64,000 nucleotides of DNA from contig NZ_FNKG01000001.1 of assembly GCF_900101675.1 (NCBI RefSeq), positions 1,781,378-1,845,377 of the forward strand. Direction: 5' to 3'. This DNA is from Curtobacterium sp. UNCCL20. Its GTDB lineage: Bacteria > Actinomycetota > Actinomycetes > Actinomycetales > Microbacteriaceae. Positions within the stretch are counted from its first letter, which is position 1. Each line of letters begins with the position of its first letter. The notes under the pieces are model-generated. The model was given only the letters and a program-made list of their open reading frames with translations. It searched no databases and was not told the origin of the DNA. A program made the translations under genes and the position numbers. Shown here piece after piece: positions 57,618-64,000 of the stretch.

Positions 57618-57637
57618 TCGGGTGCCCGGGCACCCGA
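57618..57637. terminator. 20-bp perfect palindrome after the DUF3046 gene
   Basis: TCGGGTGCCC (57618-57627) is followed directly by its inverse GGGCACCCGA (57628-57637), 3 bp after the stop and just before the recA promoter. Confidence 0.7.
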
Positions 57638-57657
57638 AACTGTGTTCGGCGTGTTGC

Positions 57658-57673
57658 TCGAACGGGTGTTCGA
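57658..57673 (+). promoter_or_regulatory. SOS (LexA) box of recA
   Basis: TCGAACGGGTGTTCGA matches the Gram-positive/actinobacterial consensus CGAACRNRYGTTCG exactly. An extended -10, TGG-TAGCTT (57681-57686), follows at a distance that lets LexA block it. Confidence 0.93.
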
Positions 57674-57680
57674 TCGGTGG

Positions 57681-57686
57681 TAGCTT
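57681..57686 (+). promoter_or_regulatory. Extended -10 of recA
   Basis: TAGCTT preceded by TGG; predicted leader of ~190 nt before ATG 57883. The leader contains no clear gene. Confidence 0.6.
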
Positions 57687-57882
57687 CCTCCACAACGGCG
57701 CTGGACGGGGACTTCATCCACAGATCGCGCGGTCACGGACAGTCATGTCGGTGGCCCGCCCTAGGTTCGAAGTCAACGGGAACAGCCCGAAGCCTTGTCG
57801 CAGCAGCACTGGCCTTGCACCACCGGCCGGCGTGAACGCGACAGCCTACAGGCGGCCGACATCGAGCACGAAGGAGCACCCC

Positions 57883-58944
57883 ATGCCATCACCGGCAGAC
57901 CGCGAGAAGGCCCTCGAGACCGCACTCGCTCAGATCGACAGGCAGTTCGGCAAGGGTGCGATCATGCGCCTCGGGTCGGATGAACGCGCCCCGGTCAACG
58001 TCATCCAGACCGGGTCGGTGGCGCTCGACGTCGCGCTCGGCATCGGTGGCCTGCCCCGTGGCCGCATCGTCGAGATCTACGGCCCGGAGTCGTCGGGTAA
58101 GACCACGCTGACGATCCACGCCATCGCCAACGCCCAGCGCGCCGGCGGCATCGCGGCGTTCATCGACGCGGAGCACGCCCTCGACCCCGAGTACGCCAAG
58201 AAGCTCGGTGTCGACATCGACGCGCTGCTCGTGTCGCAGCCCGACACAGCCGAGCAGGCGCTCGAGATCGCGGACATGCTCGTCCGCTCCGGCTCGATCG
58301 ACCTCATCGTCATCGACTCCGTCGCGGCGCTCGTGCCCCGCGCCGAGATCGAGGGCGAGATGGGTGACTCCCACGTCGGTCTGCAGGCGCGCCTCATGTC
58401 CCAGGCCCTCCGCAAGCTCGCCGGTGGGCTGAACCAGACCCAGACCACGATGATCTTCATCAACCAGCTGCGCGAGAAGATCGGCGTGTTCTTCGGTTCC
58501 CCCGAGACCACGTCCGGCGGTAAGGCGCTGAAGTTCTACGCGTCCGTCCGACTCGACATCCGGCGCATCGAGACGCTCAAGAGCGGGACCGACGCCGTCG
58601 GCAACCGCACCCGCGTCAAGGTCGTCAAGAACAAGATGGCGCCGCCCTTCAAGCAGGCCGAGTTCGACATCCTGTACGGCGTGGGCATCTCGCGAGAGGG
58701 CTCGCTCCTCGACTTCGGTGTCGACCACGGCATTGTCAAGAAGTCGGGTGCCTGGTACACCTACGACGGCGACCAGCTCGGGCAGGGCAAGGAGAACTCG
58801 CGTTCGTTCCTGATCCAGAACCCGGAGATCGCAGCGGAGATCGAGGGCAAGATCCTCGCGAAGCTCGGTGTCGGCGGCGCCAAGGCCGAGGTTGAGGCTC
58901 CGGTCGAGATCGCGCCGAAGATCGCGGAGCGCAAGGGCGCGTGA
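57883..58944 (+). CDS. recA: Recombinase RecA
   Basis: 353 residues from ATG 57883, SD AAGGAG 6 nt upstream. Walker [10 protein letters not shown] (67-75), Walker B region [16 protein letters not shown]2-region [14 protein letters not shown] and the [13 protein letters not shown] segment. It forms ATP-dependent filaments on ssDNA for recombination and triggers LexA cleavage. No intein. Coupled to recX by a GTGA overlap. Confidence 0.99.
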   Translation: MPSPADREKALETALAQIDRQFGKGAIMRLGSDERAPVNVIQTGSVALDVALGIGGLPRGRIVEIYGPESSGKTTLTIHAIANAQRAGGIAAFIDAEHALDPEYAKKLGVDIDALLVSQPDTAEQALEIADMLVRSGSIDLIVIDSVAALVPRAEIEGEMGDSHVGLQARLMSQALRKLAGGLNQTQTTMIFINQLREKIGVFFGSPETTSGGKALKFYASVRLDIRRIETLKSGTDAVGNRTRVKVVKNKMAPPFKQAEFDILYGVGISREGSLLDFGVDHGIVKKSGAWYTYDGDQLGQGKENSRSFLIQNPEIAAEIEGKILAKLGVGGAKAEVEAPVEIAPKIAERKGA

Positions 58945-59960
58945 CGACCGACCACGACGACGAGGGCCTCGCACCGGTCACCGACCTGTTCGGTGCGAGG
59001 TCTCGTCGCCGTCCCTCGGCGCCGCCCTCGCCGGACGAAGCGCAGGCCACCCGGAACCCGACTCGGAACCCGACCCGTGACGCGACGCCGAACGGGTTCG
59101 ATCCGGATCAGTTCGCGCCGATCGAGCGGATCGCCGCAGCTCGAAGCCGTGCTGCCGATGCCGCAGCGGCCGATGCCGATGCCGATGCCATCGCGGGGGA
59201 CGACATCCCCGAGGACGGCGCGGCCGAAGGCGATGCCGACGCGGACACCCCCGTGCCGCTGCCGTTCACGGGCTCCCGAGCGCAGCCCGAGTGGGTGTCG
59301 CCCGTCGTCGGGGACGGCACCGGCCGGAGTGCCCGGGCTGAGCAGGACGGCTACGACGACACTCCGACCGCCGAAGCGACCACCGCGTCGGTGTTCGCCA
59401 TCGCCAGCGGGGACGAGATCGACCCGGCCGATGCTCCGCGCCCGATCGACGAGCAGCGTGCCGACGCCGAGCGTCTCAGCATGCGCGCGCTCGGCCGCAA
59501 GGGCGTCAGTGAGTCCGAGCTCCGGACGATGCTCACGAAGAACGACCTCGACGCCGACGTGGTCGACTCCGAGATCGAACGGCTGACGCGCGTCGGACTC
59601 CTCGACGACGTGGCCCTCGCGACGGACCTCGTCGACCGCTTGCACGACCGGAAGGGTCTCGGTCGCCAGGGTGTCGTGGCCGAGCTCCGACGCCGCGGGA
59701 TCGACCAGGCGGCGATCGACGCTGCGCTCGACGCCGCTGCCGACGACGAGGACGACGAGTTCGTCCGCGCGATCGAACTCGCCCAGAAGCGCGCCGGTCA
59801 GCTCCGCGGGCTCGACCGGGCGACTGCGGAGCGCCGACTCTCGGGGTTCCTCATGCGCAAGGGCTACAACGGCGGCGTGGTCCGCATCGCCGTCGAGCGT
59901 GCGCTGGACGGCGGCGGGCGACCCCCGGCCGGCCCGCGCGGCTCCGTCCGGTTCGAGTAG
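58941..59960 (+). CDS. recX: Regulatory protein RecX with long N-terminal extension
   Basis: 339 residues, about twice the usual RecX length. The C-terminal ~170 residues (from [24 protein letters not shown] to [16 protein letters not shown]) form the three-helix RecX repeats that cap and destabilise RecA filaments. The first ~165 residues are acidic low-complexity, rich in Asp and Ala ([12 protein letters not shown]), encoded by a GATGCC-type hexanucleotide run near 59153-59190. GTG 58941 overlaps the recA stop by 4 bp. Confidence 0.93.
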   Translation: MTTDHDDEGLAPVTDLFGARSRRRPSAPPSPDEAQATRNPTRNPTRDATPNGFDPDQFAPIERIAAARSRAADAAAADADADAIAGDDIPEDGAAEGDADADTPVPLPFTGSRAQPEWVSPVVGDGTGRSARAEQDGYDDTPTAEATTASVFAIASGDEIDPADAPRPIDEQRADAERLSMRALGRKGVSESELRTMLTKNDLDADVVDSEIERLTRVGLLDDVALATDLVDRLHDRKGLGRQGVVAELRRRGIDQAAIDAALDAAADDEDDEFVRAIELAQKRAGQLRGLDRATAERRLSGFLMRKGYNGGVVRIAVERALDGGGRPPAGPRGSVRFE

Positions 59961-60008
59961 CGCCCGCGGGTCGCGGTGGTGCTGGCCTCCACCGGGCGCG
60001 GACGGTTT

Positions 60009-60014
60009 TACACT
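60009..60014 (+). promoter_or_regulatory. -10-like TACACT, near-leaderless start of miaB
   Basis: TACACT is 9 nt before ATG 60024, so the leader would be 0-3 nt. Confidence 0.55.
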
Positions 60015-60023
60015 GAGATCACC

Positions 60024-61514
60024 ATGGCCACCCTCGCAGCGCCCCGCACCTACGAAGTCCGCACCTACGGGTGCCAGATGAACGTGCACGACTCCGAGCG
60101 GCTGAGTGGCTCGCTCCAGGCCGCCGGCTACGTCGCCGCCGACGGCACCCAGGCGGACGTCGTCGTCATCAACACGTGCGCGGTACGCGAGAACGCGGAC
60201 AACCGCCTGTACGGCAACCTCGGGCAGCTCGCGGGCATCAAGCGCGAGCACCCGGGCATGCAGATCGCCGTCGGCGGGTGCCTGGCGCAGAAGGACAAGA
60301 ACGTCATCCTCGAGAAGGCGCCGTGGGTCGACGTCGTGTTCGGCACGCACAACATGGGGTCGTTGCCCACCCTGCTCGAGCGGGCACGGCACAACGACGA
60401 GGCGCAGATCGAGATCCTCGAGTCGCTCGACGTCTTCCCGTCGACGCTGCCGACGAAGCGCGACTCCACGCACAGCGGGTGGGTGTCCATCTCGGTCGGC
60501 TGCAACAACACGTGCACGTTCTGCATCGTCCCGTCGCTCCGCGGCAAGGAGAAGGACCGCCGCCCGGGTGACGTCCTCGCGGAGATCCAGGCGCTCGTCG
60601 ACGACGGTGCGATCGAGGTCACGCTGCTCGGCCAGAACGTGAACTCCTACGGCGTCGAGTTCGGCGACCGGCAGGCGTTCGGCAAGCTGCTTCGCGCGGC
60701 GGGTCAGATCGAGGGCCTCGAGCGCGTCCGCTTCACGAGCCCCCACCCGGCTGCCTTCACGGACGACGTCATCGACGCGATGGCCGAGACGTCGAACGTC
60801 ATGCCGCAGCTGCACATGCCGCTGCAGTCCGGATCGGATCGGATCCTCAAGGCCATGCGCCGCAGCTACCGGAGCGAGCGGTTCCTCGGCATCCTCGACC
60901 GGGTGCGCGCAAAGATCCCGAACGCGGCGATCTCGACCGACATCATCGTCGGGTTCCCGGGTGAGACGGAGCAGGACTTCGAGGACACGCTCCGCGTCGT
61001 CGAGCAGTCCCGGTTCGCCTCGGCGTTCACCTTCCAGTACTCGATCCGCCCCGGCACGCCCGCGGCGACCATGGACGAGCAGCTGCCGAAGCAGGTCGTG
61101 CAGGAGCGCTACGAGCGGCTGGTCGCCCTGCAGGAGCGGATCACGGCCGAGGAGAACGCGAAGCAGGTCGGACGCAGCGTCGAGGTGCTGGTCGCCACCG
61201 GCGAGGGCAAGAAGGACGAAGCGACGCACCGGCTGTCCGGGCGCGCGGAGGACTCGCGGCTCGTGCACTTCGCGGTGCCCTCGGGTTCCGAGGTGCCGCG
61301 CCCGGGCGACGTCGTCACGGTGGAGGTCACCCGGTCCGCGCCGCACTTCCTCATCGCCGACGGTGACGCTCCGCTCCGGATCCGCCGCACCCGCGCCGGC
61401 GACGCCTGGGACCGGGCGCAGGCCGAGAGCTGCGGCGTCCCGGCTCCGGCCGCACCCACTGACGGCCCCCGACCGGTCTCGCTCGGCCTGCCCACGCTCC
61501 GTGTCGGCCGCTGA
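60024..61514 (+). CDS. miaB: tRNA-2-methylthio-N6-dimethylallyladenosine synthase
   Basis: 496 residues. The N-terminal UPF0004 cluster Cys17, Cys52, Cys86 ([20 protein letters not shown]) and the radical-SAM cluster Cys160, Cys164, Cys167 (CNNTCTFC) are intact; a TRAM domain ends near residue 450, followed by ~45 extra residues. It methylthiolates i6A37 of tRNAs, the product of MiaA encoded next door. ATG 60024 is set by TACACT. Confidence 0.97.
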   Translation: MATLAAPRTYEVRTYGCQMNVHDSERLSGSLQAAGYVAADGTQADVVVINTCAVRENADNRLYGNLGQLAGIKREHPGMQIAVGGCLAQKDKNVILEKAPWVDVVFGTHNMGSLPTLLERARHNDEAQIEILESLDVFPSTLPTKRDSTHSGWVSISVGCNNTCTFCIVPSLRGKEKDRRPGDVLAEIQALVDDGAIEVTLLGQNVNSYGVEFGDRQAFGKLLRAAGQIEGLERVRFTSPHPAAFTDDVIDAMAETSNVMPQLHMPLQSGSDRILKAMRRSYRSERFLGILDRVRAKIPNAAISTDIIVGFPGETEQDFEDTLRVVEQSRFASAFTFQYSIRPGTPAATMDEQLPKQVVQERYERLVALQERITAEENAKQVGRSVEVLVATGEGKKDEATHRLSGRAEDSRLVHFAVPSGSEVPRPGDVVTVEVTRSAPHFLIADGDAPLRIRRTRAGDAWDRAQAESCGVPAPAAPTDGPRPVSLGLPTLRVGR

Positions 61515-62448
61515 CGCGGCGAGCACCGATGCCGACCTGATCGCCGTCGTCGGTGCGACGGGCACCGGCAAGTCCGACCTCGGCATCGCGATCGCCGAAC
61601 GCCTCCGTGCGGCCGGCCGTGCGGCGGAGGTCGTCAACGCCGACGCCATGCAGCTGTACCGCGGCATGGACATCGGGACCGCGAAGCTCTCGGTCGACGA
61701 ACGGCGGGGTGTCCCGCACCACCAGCTCGACGTCCTCGACGTCACCGACGAAGCGAGCGTCGCCGCCTACCAGCGCGACGCCCGAGCCGACATCGACGCG
61801 ATCCACGAGCGCGGCGGGGTCGCGGTGCTCGTCGGCGGGAGCGGCCTGTACGTGTCCGCGGTCCTGTTCGACCTGTCGTTCCCGGGCACCGACCCCGAGC
61901 TGCGCGCCCGGCTGGAGCGGGAGCACGCGGAGCTCGGCCCCGGCATCCTGCTCGAACGGCTCCGGACCCTCGACCCGACGGCCGCCGCGACCATCGACGC
62001 ACGCAACCCGCGCCGCCTGATCCGGGCACTCGAGATCGCGAGCCGATCCGAGGTCGTCACCCCGAGCCTCCCGGCCGCGCCCCGCGCCTGGCGGCCTGCT
62101 CGGATCCTGCACCTGCGGCGCGATCGCGAGCAGCTCGTCACCGCCCTGCACGAACGCGCAGCGCGGATGTTCGAGCGCGGGCTGGTCGACGAGGTCCGTG
62201 CCCTCCGCGAGCGGGGTCTCGAGCGGGGGAAGACCGCCCGTGCCGCGATCGGGTACTCGCAGGCGCTCGAGGTCCTCCGCGGCGAGGCCACCCTCGACGA
62301 GGCCGTGGAAGCGACCGGCATCGCGACCCGGAAGTACGCGCGTCGGCAGGTGTCCTGGTTCCGGCGGTACGCCGACGCTGCGGAGCTCGACGTCACCGGT
62401 GCCGACCGGGCGGCGTTGACGGTGCTGGCCCGTAGGATCGTCCCGTGA
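61501..62448 (+). CDS. miaA: tRNA dimethylallyltransferase
   Basis: 315 residues from GTG 61501, overlapping the miaB stop by 14 bp. P-loop [10 protein letters not shown], then [18 protein letters not shown] (substrate region) and [11 protein letters not shown]. It adds dimethylallyl to A37 of tRNAs reading UNN codons, giving the substrate of MiaB. Its stop overlaps the dapF GTG by 4 bp. Confidence 0.96.
   Translation: MSAADAASTDADLIAVVGATGTGKSDLGIAIAERLRAAGRAAEVVNADAMQLYRGMDIGTAKLSVDERRGVPHHQLDVLDVTDEASVAAYQRDARADIDAIHERGGVAVLVGGSGLYVSAVLFDLSFPGTDPELRARLEREHAELGPGILLERLRTLDPTAAATIDARNPRRLIRALEIASRSEVVTPSLPAAPRAWRPARILHLRRDREQLVTALHERAARMFERGLVDEVRALRERGLERGKTARAAIGYSQALEVLRGEATLDEAVEATGIATRKYARRQVSWFRRYADAAELDVTGADRAALTVLARRIVP
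62433..62438 (+). promoter_or_regulatory. -10-like TAGGAT, leaderless start of dapF inside miaA
   Basis: TAGGAT lies in the last codons of miaA, 6 nt before GTG 62445, so dapF may have its own leaderless transcript besides coupling to miaA. Confidence 0.55.
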
Positions 62449-63335
62449 CCGAGCTGCACTTCACCAAGGGCCAGGGGACCGGCAACGACTTCGTCCTGTT
62501 CGCCGACCCCGACGCCACGGTCGACCTGACCCCCGAGCGCATCCGTGCGATCGCGGACCGCCGGTTCGGCGTGGGCGGCGACGGTGTCATCCGCGCAGTC
62601 CGGTCCGAATCCCTGCCGGAGGGACGGGCGCTCGTCGCCGAGGACCCGGCCGCGATCTGGTTCATGGACTACCACAACGCCGACGGCACGGTGGCGGAGA
62701 TGTGCGGCAACGGCGTCCGCGTCTTCGCCCGCTACCTCACCGAGGCGGGCCTCGTCGAGCTCGCCCCGGGCGAGACCCTGACGGTGGGCAGCCGCAAGGG
62801 CCTCGTGGACATCCAGCGCACGACGAACGGCTTCTCCGCCGACCTCGGCCGCTGGGGACTCGGCATCGAGGGCGGCGGCGCGGACGACGTCCTCGTGCGC
62901 GCGAAGAACCTCGACAACGCCCGGCCGGGCCTCGGCATCGACGTCGGCAACCCGCACGTCGTCGTCGCCCTCGCGACCGAGGACGAGCTCGCCGACGTCG
63001 ACCTCACGTACGTGCCCGTCCTCGACCCGGTGCCGGCCGCCGGCGCGAACGTCGAGTTCGTGCTCCCCGGCGACCCGCTGGTGCAGGACGGCGTCGGCCA
63101 GATCACGATGCGCGTGCACGAGCGGGGCAGCGGCGAGACGCTGTCCTGCGGAACGGGCGCGGTCGCGGCAGCGCTCGCGACGCGCCACTGGGCGGGCAAC
63201 GGAGCGCCGGACACCTGGCGCGTGCGCGTGCCCGGCGGGGTCGTCACCGTGCGCATGTTCGCTGCGGAGGACGGCGAGCACGTCGCGCTCGCCGGTCCGG
63301 CGGAACTCGTCTTCTCGGGTGACCTGACGGTCTGA
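62445..63335 (+). CDS. dapF: Diaminopimelate epimerase
   Basis: 296 residues. The two catalytic Cys are present: Cys87 in [11 protein letters not shown] and Cys235 in [12 protein letters not shown]. The [12 protein letters not shown] start is typical. It interconverts LL- and meso-diaminopimelate, needed for peptidoglycan and lysine. Last gene of the miaB-miaA-dapF unit. Confidence 0.97.
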   Translation: MTELHFTKGQGTGNDFVLFADPDATVDLTPERIRAIADRRFGVGGDGVIRAVRSESLPEGRALVAEDPAAIWFMDYHNADGTVAEMCGNGVRVFARYLTEAGLVELAPGETLTVGSRKGLVDIQRTTNGFSADLGRWGLGIEGGGADDVLVRAKNLDNARPGLGIDVGNPHVVVALATEDELADVDLTYVPVLDPVPAAGANVEFVLPGDPLVQDGVGQITMRVHERGSGETLSCGTGAVAAALATRHWAGNGAPDTWRVRVPGGVVTVRMFAAEDGEHVALAGPAELVFSGDLTV

Positions 63336-63355
63336 CCCGACCACGGGCACTCGAC

Positions 63356-63407
63356 CTGGAGGCACGACCCGCGTCACCGACGTCGCTGGCGCGGGCCGCG
63401 CCTCCAG
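63356..63407. terminator. CTGGAGG-family palindrome between dapF and the methyltransferase
   Basis: CTGGAGGC (63356-63363) pairs with GCCTCCAG (63400-63407); inner CCCGCG/CGCGGG stem. Lies between convergent stops. Confidence 0.75.
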
Positions 63408-63434
63408 TCCGACCGCCGCTGGTGCGTCGCCGAG

Positions 63435-63475
63435 GCGACCTCGCGCAGTCCGGAGGTGACCTCGCGCAGTCCGGA
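63435..63475. repeat. 21-bp tandem repeat near the methyltransferase stop
   Basis: G(C/T)GACCTCGCGCAGTCCGGA occurs at 63435-63454 and 63456-63475, 10 bp from the stop codon (63485-63487, minus strand). Confidence 0.8.
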
Positions 63476-63484
63476 CAGGGCCGG

Positions 63485-64000
63485 TCAGGCCGTGCGGTGC
63501 ACCCGCAGGACCCGGAACCCCTTGTCGGTCGTCGCGCGGGACACGTGGAACGCGGCGTCGAGGGTCTGCTGCAGCCAGCGCTGCAACGAGTCCCCGCCGA
63601 GGTCCTTCGAGACGACCAGCCAGGCGTCGCCGCCCACCTCGAGCCGGGGGAGCCAGGTGAGCAGGATCTGGTGCAGCTCGTCCTTGCCGACCCGGATCGG
63701 CGGGTTCGACCAGATGGTCCGGAACCGGAGGTCGGCGGGGACGTCGTCGGGGAGCGCGACCGTGACGTTGTCGGTAGCGGCCGCGGCGGCGTTCGCCCGG
63801 GCGAGGCCGAGCACGCGCTCGTTGACGTCCACGCCCCAGACCCGGGCGTCGGGGGAGTGCAGCGCCATCGTGATCGCGATCGGACCCCAGCCGCACCCGA
63901 CGTCGAGCAGAGCGCCCTCGGCCGCGGGTGGCGGCACGGAACCGAGCAGTACCCGGGTGCCACGGTCGAGTCCGTCGGGGCTGAAGACGCCCGCCGCGGT
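63485..64000 (-). CDS. RsmC-type class I SAM methyltransferase (5' end outside window)
   Basis: 172 codons remain; the gene continues past the window edge. It starts here within GVFSPDGLDRGTRVLL, a hallmark of RsmC/RlmG-type methyltransferases, followed by the SAM motif LLDVGCGWGPIAITMA and the catalytic NPPIRVGK (NPP(F/Y/W/I) motif for N2-guanine). It most likely methylates a guanosine of rRNA, but 16S versus 23S cannot be decided. Confidence 0.88.
   Translation of the reverse strand, partial: TAAGVFSPDGLDRGTRVLLGSVPPPAAEGALLDVGCGWGPIAITMALHSPDARVWGVDVNERVLGLARANAAAAATDNVTVALPDDVPADLRFRTIWSNPPIRVGKDELHQILLTWLPRLEVGGDAWLVVSKDLGGDSLQRWLQQTLDAAFHVSRATTDKGFRVLRVHRTA

Noticed and set aside
59153..59190. 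GATGCC run as a regulatory microsatellite
   Set aside because: It is in frame within recX and encodes the Asp/Ala tract; no promoter or phase-variable reading shift is implied by the 6-bp unit.

Overview
The window is very GC-rich (about 70 %) DNA from an actinobacterium. Gene content and order point to the family Microbacteriaceae, most likely a Curtobacterium-like plant- or soil-associated strain; this is inferred from protein resemblance and synteny, not from a search. There are no rRNA or tRNA genes, no insertion sequences, no phage genes and no CRISPR array. It reads as ordinary chromosome, densely coding on both strands, cut at both ends: the 3' end of dnaE2 on the left and an RsmC-type methyltransferase on the right.

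Layout. (1) 1-9324: end of error-prone polymerase DnaE2, an OmpR-type two-component system, a small orphan protein, an aromatic-acid-exporter-like membrane protein, an APH-fold phosphotransferase, and a SNF2 helicase behind a strikingly structured leader, followed by a mycoredoxin. (2) 9384-17572: CYTH-CHAD protein, a coupled Fic / oligopeptidase B / cysteine hydrolase operon, an amidohydrolase and a class IV PLP enzyme. (3) 17637-31923: NUDIX hydrolase, membrane proteins, CPA1 antiporter, PiT phosphate transporter, aspartase, BrkB/YihY, an MFS exporter, an FKBP plus aldo/keto reductase pair, and a HelD-type RNA polymerase-recycling ATPase. (4) 32188-35223: a secretion-linked set with GH6 cellulase, protealysin-like M4 protease and its probable inhibitor emfourin, then VanZ. 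(5) 35368-43350: rpsO, FMN reductase, a Ser/Thr-rich exported peptide coupled to ApbE, a lytic transglycosylase-like protein, pnp, a PEBP-like protein and a TetR regulator. (6) 43611-63335: a conserved actinobacterial core, M16 protease, dapB, thyA-dfrA, dapA, rnj, ftsK-pgsA-cinA-clgR, a DUF3046 protein, recA-recX, miaB-miaA-dapF.

The core block joins diaminopimelate/lysine synthesis (dapA, dapB, dapF), thymidylate/folate metabolism (thyA, dfrA), RNA decay (pnp, rnj), chromosome segregation (ftsK), SOS recombination (recA with a LexA box, recX, and dnaE2 at the far left) and tRNA modification (miaA, miaB).

Regulatory architecture is the most distinctive aspect. A -10-like hexamer ending in T lies 6-9 nt before the start codon of about 20 genes, which predicts mainly leaderless mRNAs. 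One divergent pair (GNAT/dapB) shares a palindromic -10. Intergenic DNA holds several dispersed palindromic repeat families, and short tandem repeats abut or include the stop codons of at least seven genes. No clear new defence or biosynthetic system was found. The best candidates for follow-up are the structured leader at 6486-6812, the protease/inhibitor/cellulase cluster, and the stop-codon minisatellites.
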